Notes under the pieces: model-generated
The model's database searches: none
Told to the model about the DNA's origin: nothing
Seen by the model: the letters and a program-made list of their open reading frames with translations, nothing else
Shown: piece by piece, positions 9,101 through 15,243 of the stretch
Layout of the letters: every line of letters begins with the position of its first letter
Numbering within the stretch: position 1 is the first letter of the stretch
Position numbers and translations under genes: made by a program
From: Bacteroidia bacterium
Lineage (GTDB): Bacteria > Bacteroidota > Bacteroidia > UKL13-3
Length of the DNA stretch: 21,059 bases
Direction of reading: 5' to 3'
NCBI GenBank assembly: GCA_022402405.1
Contig: JAKRSG010000128.1
Location: forward strand, 1 to 21,059

Positions 9101-9620
9101 ACTTTACGACGATTGGGGCAATCTAATAGATAGCAAAGAATTTACAGAAGCTAATACAACCTTTAGCAAGCAGTATAACCTAGGTGGCTGTTTTAAATTA
9201 GTAGTAGAAGATAAAGGTCATGATGGCGTACAATGGTGGGCCAACTCTGCACAAGGAACAGGATTCATAAGAATAAGAAGAGCTAATAATACCATTCTAA
9301 AAACATTTCAACCAGATTTTGGCGGTGGATTTGAATATTCGTTTACCACCAATTGGGCATTAGCAAATGAAGAAGTAAACTTAGAGAACGAACTCATGGT
9401 ATTCCCTAACCCAAGTAGAGGAGAAATCCATATAAACGGCAATTACCTCGAGGGTGCTAAGGTAATCATCTACGATTTATTAGGTAAAGAGCTTATACAA
9501 TCGATAGAACTAAAGAGCACTGAAAACACTATCAACACCCAATCATTAAGCAGTGGAATTTACCTTCTAAAAATAGAAACCAATAAAGGAAGCGTAAGCA
9601 AGAAAATTAGCATTGAGTAA
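6141..9620 (+). CDS. T9SS-secreted PNGase F-like protein with LamG-type insertion
   Basis: This 1159-residue protein has a signal peptide (MKKLHLLITLFVLTAQLGSAQ). An N-terminal domain contains the GCGEWDYSCNTYIV stretch at about 77-90. A LamG/concanavalin-like jelly-roll lies at about 292-455 (ITISFWAFG, WNHWTFVKN, FKGNMNQLMIWNKALPDSLI). From about 600 to 820 there are motifs I associate with the peptide-N-glycosidase F-like fold: GRTWYFDVSDYEPILKG, the TGHG of ITGHGAEGEFE, and NPVFPQGGTWVYDRQGWCPG. A late domain is at about 960-1070. The end (from MVFPNPSRGEI to KKISIE) is a type A T9SS sorting domain. Such proteins are exported and anchored at or released from the cell surface. A glycan-releasing activity is possible but not shown, because I cannot confirm the catalytic residues. 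A strong terminator follows. Confidence 0.82.
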   Translation: MKKLHLLITLFVLTAQLGSAQNPGDTIKVKTFHYGSNTRDTIARFPSGNLTFEKIIMKYNMRCKNALVSTGDNRNLGCGEWDYSCNTYIVDSTKVESVAATQAKYVISNFNGSNFPYTTKEVYDYYRYTQKKVQLNTVVSDSQYTVGMGNSYSAAPLFAPARSGKSQYIYTAAELQAAMLPSGAINSIIINAQTNGTKTGFLKVKIKHTNRQNTENGIPELSGFTEVYFSDFTFTTGANRIPFHTPFNWNGTDNILVEFSFTNTIPQDPIQISCDSLGSAMGLFAINNYGLNLSHSGEARLDTTGFSSIRNEITISFWAFGNAQQMPITTSILYGHDANPNNRHLNIHLPHSSANVYFDCGFSGGTYDRVNKIATASEMGGKWNHWTFVKNATTGDMKVFLNGSLWLSGTGKVRPMNLLNLILGKDQNGNNNFKGNMNQLMIWNKALPDSLIPSITRNFETQQAPLIANLVSYYPMNEGSGNIINERVNNRTVTVKNARWSYDRGEQISYGFTNTLYRPSLVFTQSDFTLSVTPTIVTDSLLRTTHVIEEYSITSRQGTYPISNDIVNLVSTTTNYFPASPSRIFNGDDANLPIIDSLSNVAEGTIVMSNLSFFRRFPWYNEIMSFVTPYGIGLNLGVEGRTWYFDVSDYEPILKGDKRILMTLGGQNQEQNDVEFWFIVGTPPRNVIGMNQIWQGTNRTGQAPLTAINNQNRFAAENVAVPANGTYFKMRSSITGHGAEGEFEANGGQVFHYLNINGGANEFEWIISEECAFNPVFPQGGTWVYDRQGWCPGQRSLLKEFDLTSMLTAGSNASIDYDASTPPRAGGAYNYHVAHQLVSYGEFNFTKDVRIMDILQPNNAIVHGKKNPMCENPKIVIQNSGKNPITQILISYGINNGTRLTHEWKGNLAAMQTDTIILPHKGTLWNNGISGNTNTFHAQIIKVNDADNDDYTLNNQMNVRFTLPEIVPSVFTLEFRTNNRPTENSYKLYDDWGNLIDSKEFTEANTTFSKQYNLGGCFKLVVEDKGHDGVQWWANSAQGTGFIRIRRANNTILKTFQPDFGGGFEYSFTTNWALANEEVNLENELMVFPNPSRGEIHINGNYLEGAKVIIYDLLGKELIQSIELKSTENTINTQSLSSGIYLLKIETNKGSVSKKISIE

Positions 9621-9625
9621 ACACA

Positions 9626-9658
9626 AAAAAAGCCGGATTTAAATCCGGCTTTTTTTTT
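9626..9658. terminator. Bidirectional rho-independent terminator
   Basis: A perfect 20-bp palindrome, AGCCGGATTTAAATCCGGCT (9631-9650), has an A-run before it and eight Ts after it. It therefore works in both directions. It ends the plus-strand T9SS cargo gene, and it lies at the stop of the convergent minus-strand lipoprotein gene at 9657. Confidence 0.92.
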
Positions 9659-10478
9659 ATTCATTGCATTCATACGTATAATTTACACCTAGTATCTCTG
9701 TACCGCTCTGCGATCTCATTGCCTCCCGTAACACTTTTCCTTTAGCATCAAATGTATGGTAAAACTGATAATACATAGCAGGTTCACCCGTAAGAATGAG
9801 TTGCAAATCTTTAAGCAAATGTCTGCTGGCCGACATAGGCATATACCCTATAGATATGGTAGGTTCGTAAGCTAAAAACTTCTTAAAAATTGGCTCACGT
9901 TTATCTATTTTAGATGTATCGTAAGCCATATTTATTACAACCCAAGCTGTAACTGAATCTTTACCATATCCCATTACCCGGGTTAAGTTTTTATTAGTCC
10001 AAGTGTAGACAACTTTACTATCATACACATATTTATCCTTTACCCAAACAAAGGTTCTAGACAATGCCAAAGAACTATCCGGATTATAAACAAACCACGT
10101 TAACTCCTGCGCTATCGTATCTGTTAAACCCATTACCTCTAAATTAGCAGGATACGAATTAGGTCTTAAATTAAACGTCATAATCGACTTATCAACTTTA
10201 GTATCTTTAAGTACCACTTTGTTGCTTAGGTAGGTATATTCATAATTCCCAAGCTTGGTAATTCTATTAAAATTATCGTAAGAAAAAACAGCAGTATCAG
10301 ATTGCGTTTTGAACCTACATTCGCCCGCAGCTAAGCCGGTACCCGTATTTCCTGGAGCGGGAGGTTCTGGATCTTTGGAGCAAGATTGAACCAAAATAAC
10401 AAGACCCAAAAAGACAAACATGGGAAGATTTAAGCTAAAAATAGGCTTAAAATTAGAGGAGTAATTTTTTGCATTCAT
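9657..10478 (-). CDS. Lipoprotein of unknown function
   Basis: The 273 residues begin with a hydrophobic signal ending in the lipobox VQSC (Cys at residue 33), then a Pro/Gly-rich linker (SKDPEPPAPGNTGTG). It is thus probably an outer-membrane or periplasmic lipoprotein. The mature part is rich in Tyr and Thr and alternates in a beta-strand pattern (DNFNRITKLGNYEYTYLSNKVVLKD, SKVVYTWTNKNLTRVMGYGKD). It reads like the beta-sheet lipoproteins common in Bacteroidota, but I do not recognise a named family. An internal Met at residue 20 could be an alternative start that still keeps the lipobox. It is convergent with the PNGase F-like gene and divergent from the gene at 10589. Confidence 0.8.
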   Translation of the reverse strand: MNAKNYSSNFKPIFSLNLPMFVFLGLVILVQSCSKDPEPPAPGNTGTGLAAGECRFKTQSDTAVFSYDNFNRITKLGNYEYTYLSNKVVLKDTKVDKSIMTFNLRPNSYPANLEVMGLTDTIAQELTWFVYNPDSSLALSRTFVWVKDKYVYDSKVVYTWTNKNLTRVMGYGKDSVTAWVVINMAYDTSKIDKREPIFKKFLAYEPTISIGYMPMSASRHLLKDLQLILTGEPAMYYQFYHTFDAKGKVLREAMRSQSGTEILGVNYTYECNE

Positions 10479-10588
10479 AATATGATTAATTAATAATCAA
10501 ATATATAGAATAAACACAGTAAAAAGGCAAGAAAAAAAATCATAAGAAAAATCATATTTAACTTTCTTAATTATTTTTACATTTACAT

Positions 10589-11122
10589 ATGAAAAAATCA
10601 CTAATTATCATTGGCATTATTTGCATTGGACTCATGACAAATATCGCGCATGTTTTGGCTCAGGATAAAACACCCAGCAACTCTGAAAACAGCAGCAAAC
10701 ATGGATTAGGCGCGGGTGCGGGTTTTACCACTGGTTACGGATTATCGTATAGGTATACGCCAAACAAATGGGGAGCACAAGTTAATTTTGCGCCTTACAA
10801 AGACAACGAAACAGAACGTTATAGCGTGGGACTTACAATCCTATATAAGTTAATAGAAAACACCAATACCAGTTTATATGCCTACCAAGGTAACCATTAT
10901 TATTACAACTCTCAGATGGAATATACCTATAACCCCATTGCACCATTTAACCAAACATACGAACGCGTGAGCGAAGGATACATGAATAATGGCGTAGGTT
11001 TTGGGATAGAAATTATTATAGCCAAACGCATTAGCTTTAACCTTATGGCTGGCTTTGCCACTTACAGAAATTTTAGCAATATAAATTTAACAGGAGAAAC
11101 GGCTTTGTTTTATAAGTTTTAA
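10589..11122 (+). CDS. Small exported protein, probably outer-membrane beta-barrel
   Basis: The 177 residues have a clear signal peptide (MKKSLIIIGIICIGLMTNIAHVLA-QD). The mature part alternates polar and aromatic/aliphatic residues with Gly turns (GLGAGAGFTTGYGLSYRYTP, RYSVGLTILYKL, SLYAYQGNHYYYNS, ISFNLMAGFATYRN). It ends in Phe (ALFYKF), as outer-membrane barrel proteins often do. No family is recognised. About six to eight strands fit in this length. The A-rich leader has no strong Shine-Dalgarno, normal for this phylum. The nearest downstream element is the long palindrome at 11196-11234. Confidence 0.75.
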   Translation: MKKSLIIIGIICIGLMTNIAHVLAQDKTPSNSENSSKHGLGAGAGFTTGYGLSYRYTPNKWGAQVNFAPYKDNETERYSVGLTILYKLIENTNTSLYAYQGNHYYYNSQMEYTYNPIAPFNQTYERVSEGYMNNGVGFGIEIIIAKRISFNLMAGFATYRNFSNINLTGETALFYKF

Positions 11123-11195
11123 GAAAACTAAGAAAATAAAATCACAAAAAGCGAAAACATAAAACCCTACTAATTAACTATTTAAAAATATAAAC

Positions 11196-11234
11196 ACTTG
11201 ACAAATACGGAATCGGATTCCGTATTTGTCAAGT
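11196..11234. repeat. 39-bp palindrome, left flank of the ATPase gene
   Basis: Two perfect 19-base arms, the left reading ACTTGACAAATACGGAATC, meet around a single central G (11215). It lies 17 bases beyond the stop codon of the ATPase gene. The same palindrome, with one base changed in each arm and a central A, lies at 12431-12465 on the other side of that gene. It may be a terminator, a protein-binding site or the end of a mobile unit. No T-run follows on the plus strand. Confidence 0.9.
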
Positions 11235-11250
11235 ATATGCCTCCAGCAAA

Positions 11251-12411
11251 TTAGTTTTTAATGAGCTCAATTTCCTTCCAATTTAAGATACTAATTTTAT
11301 CTAAAGAAGCTGTTTTACCTGTAAAAACAACGAATGCATTTTTGGTATTGGGATTAATCTTTCTCCAGTAGTTTATACCTTTTACATAATCGCTGGTAAA
11401 TGTTGCAGCTGTTTTTATTTCTATAGGAATTACCTGAGAAGATTGATCTAACAATACATCAATTTCGTTACCGGTTCTATCGCGCCAATAAAACAAGTTA
11501 CTACGCTGACCATTATTAAATCTAGCTTTTAAGAGTTCTAAAATAATAAGGTTTTCGAACAATGGTCCTCGCAATGGATGTGTATTTACATGCGATTCTG
11601 TTTCTAATTCTAGCAATGAACAACACAAGCCCGTATCATAAAAATAGAGCTTAGGCATTTGGGTTAAACGCTTACCTAAATTATTATAAAAAGGCTGCAA
11701 TCTAAACGCAATAAAACTCGCTTCTAAAATACCAAACCAACTCAATACAGTCTTTTGGTCTACGCCTGTATCATTGCCAATAGAAGTATAGTTTACTTCT
11801 TGCCCAACCCTAGACGCGCATACTTTTAAAAAGCGCTGAAACATCGCTAAATTGGTGATATTCTTTATTTGCCTCACATCTCTTTCTACGTAGGTAAGCA
11901 AGTAATTGGGATAAAAATCTACGGGCTTAATTTTTCTATCATACAAACGCGGATAACCACCGTTTAAGATAAGCTTATTTAAACTTTGCGTAGCATGTTT
12001 ACTTGTGGCTAATTCAACAAAACTGAAGGGCAATAAGTGTATAAAAGCAATTCTACCTGCTAATGTCTGTGAAATACTTTCTAATAAAAGCAAGTTCTGA
12101 GAACCTGTGATGATAAACAATCCAACTTTTTTTGGCTGATCATCTATAACTCCTTGCAAGTATGATAAGAGTTGTGGCACACGTTGTATTTCATCAAATA
12201 TAGCTCCTGTTTTGTACTGATCCAAAAATGCACGAGGATCTTTGGTAACCAATAAAATATTATCTTGGTTTTCAAAACTCACATAAGGCTTTTTAGGAAA
12301 TAACTCTTTAGCAAGCGTGGTTTTACCCGATTGCCTTGGACCTAACAAACCCACTGCAGGAAACTTTTTGGCTAATTGCTTAATCTTAGTTGAGGCATCT
12401 CTTTGTATCAT
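11251..12411 (-). CDS. AAA-family ATPase with DUF4143 domain (COG1373 type)
   Basis: With the ATG at 12411 the protein has 386 residues. Walker A is GPRQSGKTT (24-32) and Walker B is AIFDEIQRV, with D73 and E74. The middle contains the YVERDVRQI stretch and a winged-helix-like region (YTSIGNDTGVDQKTVLSWFGILE). The C-terminus carries GNEIDVLL...IPIEIK (D318, E331, K333), which fits the restriction-endonuclease-like fold seen at the end of this family. These ATPases occur in many copies in archaea and Bacteroidota and their role is unknown. An upstream start at 12465 is possible, but its added residues would be encoded by the flanking palindrome, so I reject it. The gene stands alone between two matching palindromes. 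Confidence 0.9.
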   Translation of the reverse strand: MIQRDASTKIKQLAKKFPAVGLLGPRQSGKTTLAKELFPKKPYVSFENQDNILLVTKDPRAFLDQYKTGAIFDEIQRVPQLLSYLQGVIDDQPKKVGLFIITGSQNLLLLESISQTLAGRIAFIHLLPFSFVELATSKHATQSLNKLILNGGYPRLYDRKIKPVDFYPNYLLTYVERDVRQIKNITNLAMFQRFLKVCASRVGQEVNYTSIGNDTGVDQKTVLSWFGILEASFIAFRLQPFYNNLGKRLTQMPKLYFYDTGLCCSLLELETESHVNTHPLRGPLFENLIILELLKARFNNGQRSNLFYWRDRTGNEIDVLLDQSSQVIPIEIKTAATFTSDYVKGINYWRKINPNTKNAFVVFTGKTASLDKISILNWKEIELIKN

Positions 12412-12415
12412 AACA

Positions 12416-12423
12416 CAAAGATA
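12416..12423 (-). promoter_or_regulatory. Possible -7 box of the ATPase gene
   Basis: TATCTTTG on the minus strand fits the Bacteroidota -7 consensus TAnnTTTG. It lies only 4 bases before the ATG at 12411, so a transcript from it would be nearly leaderless. The palindrome at 12431-12465 would cover the upstream promoter region. This makes the palindrome a candidate operator, though a matching -33 element is not evident. Confidence 0.3.
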
Positions 12424-12430
12424 TTTATTT

Positions 12431-12465
12431 TTGTCAAATACGGAATCAGATTCCGTATTTGACAA
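12431..12465. repeat. 35-bp palindrome, right flank of the ATPase gene
   Basis: Two perfect 17-base arms, the left reading TTGTCAAATACGGAATC, meet around a single A (12448). Compared with the copy at 11196-11234, the fourth base of the arm is T instead of A, and the opposite arm carries the matching change, so both copies remain perfect palindromes. It ends 19 bases upstream of the ATPase ATG. Confidence 0.9.
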
Positions 12466-12554
12466 GTAAATTTTTTATAATCTACTTATTTTCAATTTAT
12501 TGTAAAAACGTGTTTTAAAAAATAATTTTAATTATATAAAAACACAAATAGAAA

Positions 12555-13403
12555 TTAATCATTTTTTTCACTATCAATCGCCTCACAATAGTTCTGTGAA
12601 ATGTAAAAAGTATACCCAATATTGTATTCAAAGTAAGGACCGCCAGGGTGTTCTGCCCACCAATCAAAGTTCAGCCAAGTATTGCCATCTTTGTCTGTTT
12701 TACCATTAAGATTTTCTCTAAAAGAAATCATTTTAGGGTAACGAGATTGAATATATGAAATTACTTCATCTTTATCTGTTTTACCTAAATTTACTTCAGT
12801 AAAAGCATGACCACCCTCTGGCCCCCAAGCATAGTTTATGCGGGCTTCGCCACCAACAGAATGAATGAGCGCACAGAGTAAAACGGCAAAATCATCGCAA
12901 TCGCCATTTAATCCGTTTTCAACCGTTTCGGAGGCTTTAGCTAAATATTCCATAGAGGCGGGATCGTTTACATAGTGCCAACCTTCGTAACAAAAATCGA
13001 AAAGGTTACATACTTGTGCTAAGTTAAAGTTACCTGGATTTACACCTGCCACACCAACGGCAAAGTTTCTAACTACTTTATTTTTATAATCACAAGCTTT
13101 CACCAATTTTCGTTTACTCTTTCTACAGTCTTTAAACATCTCTTTAAAGAATTTTTTCTGGTGTTTGCTTACAGTATAATCTATTTCTGGCGCGTACAAT
13201 TCGCCGCCTTCTGTTTCTTCCCAATGGGCATCGGCAATAGGATCATCTGATACCACTTCTTTTATACCCTCACTTGGTTTTGGCTCAACCAGCATCTGCC
13301 TCGCCACATAATAACCCACCAACAAAAACGCCACTGCAATTAATATTCCCCTACCCCATCCAAAACTGCGTTTTTGTTTATCCTTGTTTTCTGTATCTGT
13401 CAT
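12555..13403 (-). CDS. Membrane-anchored transglutaminase-like domain protein
   Basis: The 282 residues start with a short basic cytoplasmic tail and one transmembrane segment at about 18-38 (GRGILIAVAFLLVGYYVA), so the bulk should lie in the periplasm. The transglutaminase-like (papain-fold) catalytic residues are all visible: Cys169 in NGDCDDFAVLL, His199 in GGHAFTEV and Asp247 in WLNFDWW. Such domains act as proteases, amidases or transferases; the reaction here is unknown. Four further Cys (93, 104, 132, 138) could form disulfides. It has its own leader, with TTTATTTG on the minus strand at 13423-13430 as a possible promoter box. No operon partner is adjacent. Confidence 0.82.
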   Translation of the reverse strand: MTDTENKDKQKRSFGWGRGILIAVAFLLVGYYVARQMLVEPKPSEGIKEVVSDDPIADAHWEETEGGELYAPEIDYTVSKHQKKFFKEMFKDCRKSKRKLVKACDYKNKVVRNFAVGVAGVNPGNFNLAQVCNLFDFCYEGWHYVNDPASMEYLAKASETVENGLNGDCDDFAVLLCALIHSVGGEARINYAWGPEGGHAFTEVNLGKTDKDEVISYIQSRYPKMISFRENLNGKTDKDGNTWLNFDWWAEHPGGPYFEYNIGYTFYISQNYCEAIDSEKND

Positions 13404-13782
13404 AAATTATTTTATAAAACTTCAAATAAAGTAAATTTGGAAAACATGCAGCAATTAATAAAACTAGGACGTTATGATATTGAATGATGAAGACAACTAG
13501 CATTTATAAAAAAACGGCGAAATAGCCTACCTTTTCGTGGAGCAAACTAACTCCTAGTACAGTTGAAATTGACCATATAACTTCTACACAAATTAACCAG
13601 TGGTGAAAACAGCAAGTTTATTCTGATTTAGAAAAGGTAAAGAGAGTTATTGTTGCATTAAATCTGTTAAACTTCTATGGTAGGCAAATCGACTAGCCAA
13701 TAATTAGGGCAGTCAATTTGCTCCGAAATTTATGGCCAGATACGGTGCATTTGCCAGTCTATAACACGAGCCTGAATACGTT
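13404..13782. other. 380-base stretch without a convincing gene; possibly decayed coding sequence
   Basis: No intact gene is visible and no tRNA or array is seen. One plus-strand frame (13526-13786) is unusually protein-like across 86 codons but is interrupted by TGA at 13604-13606 and TAG at 13694-13696. Between the stops it reads like helical protein (DLEKVKRVIVALNLLNFYG, PIIRAVNLLRNLWPDTVHLP). It may be the remnant of a lost gene. I cannot name the family, and chance is not excluded. Confidence 0.25.
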
Positions 13783-14112
13783 TTAGTTTATAATAATTTG
13801 CCTCGAAAATGTGGAAATATATCCTTGTCCACCTGCTATTAAGGTTATAGTATACGTGCCAGCTTCCGTGTAACTCGTTTTCATTTGAACTATCTCTGGT
13901 GTAAATTGAAATGCTTCTCCTCCATTTCCATATTTCCAAAGATATTGATTCGAATTTTTCGATTTATTTTCAAATGTTACCACACATGGTGCAGTAAAAT
14001 CCTGACCTACTATTATAAATTCCGCCACTGGCTTAATAGGCTTTTCTTGCTCTTTTTTGCAGGAAAAATTTATAACACTGATGAAGATAATTGCAAATAG
14101 AAGTTGTTTCAT
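13783..14112 (-). CDS. Small PKD-domain lipoprotein (copy 1)
   Basis: The 109 residues comprise a lipoprotein signal with lipobox NFSC (Cys18, followed by KKEQE) and a single PKD-type immunoglobulin-like domain. The PKD pattern shows as VVTFENKSKNSNQYLWKYGNGG, then YTEAGTYTITLIAGGQG. The usual WDFGDG is degenerate here (WKYGNGG). It is paralogous along its full length to the next gene at 14161-14496, 48 bases upstream on the same strand, which points to tandem duplication. These lipoproteins are common in Bacteroidota and probably bind surface partners; no specific role is known. Confidence 0.78.
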   Translation of the reverse strand: MKQLLFAIIFISVINFSCKKEQEKPIKPVAEFIIVGQDFTAPCVVTFENKSKNSNQYLWKYGNGGEAFQFTPEIVQMKTSYTEAGTYTITLIAGGQGYISTFSRQIIIN

Positions 14113-14160
14113 ATTAGTTGTCTTGGTGGTTTTCTTTTTAAATCTACTTCTTAAAAATAA

Positions 14161-14496
14161 CTATTTACCCTTTACTACAATTTGTTGAGAATAGGTAGAC
14201 TCATAACCGTATCCATAAGCTTTTAGAATCACAGTATATGTACCTTCTTTATTATACCATTTCTTTTTAAGAATATCAGGACCTTGAGGTTCGATCCCAC
14301 CACCTTGTCCAAAATCCCAAATGCATTGGATTGCATTTTTAGAAGTATTCTCGAATGTAATTTCACGAGAACCCTCAAAGCCTCCATCATAAATTTTAAA
14401 TTGTGCAGTAGGGTATTTGGGGCCATCCTCCTCTTCTTTTTTGCAAGATACATTAAGCAATAATATACAGGTTATTGCCAAGAGCATTTGTTTCAT
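14161..14496 (-). CDS. Small PKD-domain lipoprotein (copy 2)
   Basis: The 111 residues have a lipoprotein signal ending NVSC (Cys18) and then KKEEEDG. The PKD-type domain contains ITFENTSKNAIQCIWDFGQGGG and YNKEGTYTVILKAYGYGYES, closer to the PKD consensus than copy 1. The first residues (MKQ-L/M-L), the Lys/Glu-rich linker and the domain align with copy 1 throughout. An extra Cys occurs in the domain (QCIW). It probably shares a transcript with copy 1. Confidence 0.8.
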   Translation of the reverse strand: MKQMLLAITCILLLNVSCKKEEEDGPKYPTAQFKIYDGGFEGSREITFENTSKNAIQCIWDFGQGGGIEPQGPDILKKKWYNKEGTYTVILKAYGYGYESTYSQQIVVKGK

Positions 14497-14579
14497 AAAG
14501 CAACTATTTTATTTTTTTATTGCAATAATAAAATAAAAAGTAATTTAAACAAATCTACGAAACCAAAACAACTATATAT

Positions 14580-14858
14580 TTATACTGAACAAAAGTTGAT
14601 TGAAAAATAGAAGAAATTCAAAAGTCTCTTAAACATAAATGCCCTTCCGGAACCTGACTTAAGATATTTTTCAAATTTATAGGCCAAATATTTATTATTA
14701 AATACGGTGTAAGTAACAATTTCAATAGGCAGTCTGCATTTGGTGTATTTACAACTTCCTCTGGAATGCCTCTTAATTCTTTCTGTAAGATTAACGGTAC
14801 AACCAACATAATGCTTCCCATCATTGCATCGTAAAATATAAACTGTCCAAGCCATCAT
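14580..14858 (-). CDS. GIY-YIG domain (UPF0213-like) protein
   Basis: The 92 residues carry a stand-alone GIY-YIG nuclease-type domain. The GIY part is VYIL (6-9) and the YIG part HYVG (16-19). The conserved Arg is R27 in LTERIKRH, and the conserved Glu is E63 in AYKFEKYLKS. It is of the small UvrC-like group found widely in bacteria, whose role is unproven. Two adjacent ATGs (14858, 14855) are both possible starts. The last dozen residues (LNFFYFSINFCSV) look like a non-conserved extension. Confidence 0.82.
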   Translation of the reverse strand: MMAWTVYILRCNDGKHYVGCTVNLTERIKRHSRGSCKYTKCRLPIEIVTYTVFNNKYLAYKFEKYLKSGSGRAFMFKRLLNFFYFSINFCSV

Positions 14859-14933
14859 TCAAACGTAACATAGGAAAATCACAAACCCTAAAACTAACCT
14901 TAATTAAATCTGGTAAACCGGATTATAAAATAC

Positions 14934-14969
14934 AAAAACACACAACCAAGATTAATCTCAATTGGGTGC
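14934..14969 (-). terminator. Second copy of the tmRNA-terminator-like hairpin
   Basis: This 36-base segment is a direct repeat of 15171-15206 with three differences. On the minus strand it again forms a hairpin (CACCCAA against TTGTGTG, with one mismatch) followed by a T-run (TTTTTG). The mismatch lies in the stem, so this copy looks like a decayed or weaker duplicate. Confidence 0.55.
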
Positions 14970-14977
14970 TTTTACAA

Positions 14978-15020
14978 ACGCTAATACCTACGCTAATACC
15001 TACGCTAATACCTACGCTAA
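14978..15020. repeat. Tandem 12-bp repeat, three full copies plus a partial
   Basis: The unit ACGCTAATACCT occurs three times without change and then in a partial fourth copy, ACGCTAA. It lies in noncoding DNA downstream of the tmRNA gene. On the minus strand one frame would read a repeated Gly-Ile-Ser-Val, but I see no support for a real gene there. Confidence 0.92.
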
Positions 15021-15058
15021 AGCTTCGGTATTTAAGAAAAGCTTCGGTATTTAAGAAA
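15021..15058. repeat. Tandem 19-bp repeat, two perfect copies
   Basis: The unit AGCTTCGGTATTTAAGAAA occurs twice head to tail, directly after the 12-bp repeats. The next bases (GGCTTCGGT) begin a third, diverged copy that leads into the hairpin at 15065-15081. Confidence 0.92.
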
Positions 15059-15081
15059 GGCTTCGGTGAGCGAAGCTCACC
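15059..15081. repeat. Hairpin and 17-bp direct repeat unit
   Basis: GGTGAGC-GAA-GCTCACC (15065-15081) is a perfect 7-bp stem with a 3-base loop. The overlapping 17-mer GGCTTCGGTGAGCGAAG (15059-15075) is repeated exactly at 15228-15244, directly at the 3' end of the tmRNA gene. Confidence 0.8.
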
Positions 15082-15129
15082 AAAAATAGAAACATGATTT
15101 GAAAAGAAAAACCAACTCTGGGTCAAAAA

Positions 15130-15146
15130 GGTGGAGCTTCTCCACC
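15130..15146. repeat. Small perfect hairpin
   Basis: GGTGGAG-CTT-CTCCACC is a perfect 7-bp stem with a 3-base loop. It has the same form as the hairpin at 15065-15081. The word GGTGGAGCT also occurs at the tmRNA 3' end, so the element may derive from it. Confidence 0.7.
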
Positions 15147-15170
15147 GTAGCTCACCGAACTTGGGAAAAC

Positions 15171-15206
15171 AAAAACACCCAACTAAGACTAATCTCAATT
15201 GGGTGC
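15171..15206 (-). terminator. Terminator of the tmRNA gene
   Basis: On the minus strand, 38 bases past the tmRNA 3' end, a hairpin forms from CACCCAA and TTGGGTG. It is extended by six more pairs (two G-U) around a 4-base loop TTAG, and is followed by TTTTTGTTTT. This is a typical intrinsic terminator in the right place and orientation. Confidence 0.75.
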
Positions 15207-15243
15207 ACAATAGCTCACCTACGCCAAGGCTTCGGTGAGCGAA

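Noticed and set aside
10483..10499. TGATTA-N5-TAATCA inverted repeat between divergent genes as an operator
   Set aside because: It is short and built almost wholly of A and T in very AT-rich DNA, so it is easily a chance match.
11196..12465. A classical insertion sequence
   Set aside because: There is no transposase; the enclosed protein is an ATPase with a DUF4143-type end, and no target-site duplication is obvious outside the palindromes.
14860..14867. TACGTTTG as a promoter box for the GIY-YIG gene
   Set aside because: It lies 1 base from the first ATG, too close for a normal start, so a chance match is more likely.
14978..15058. CRISPR array
   Set aside because: The 12-bp and 19-bp units are directly adjacent with no unique spacers, and no cas gene is present.
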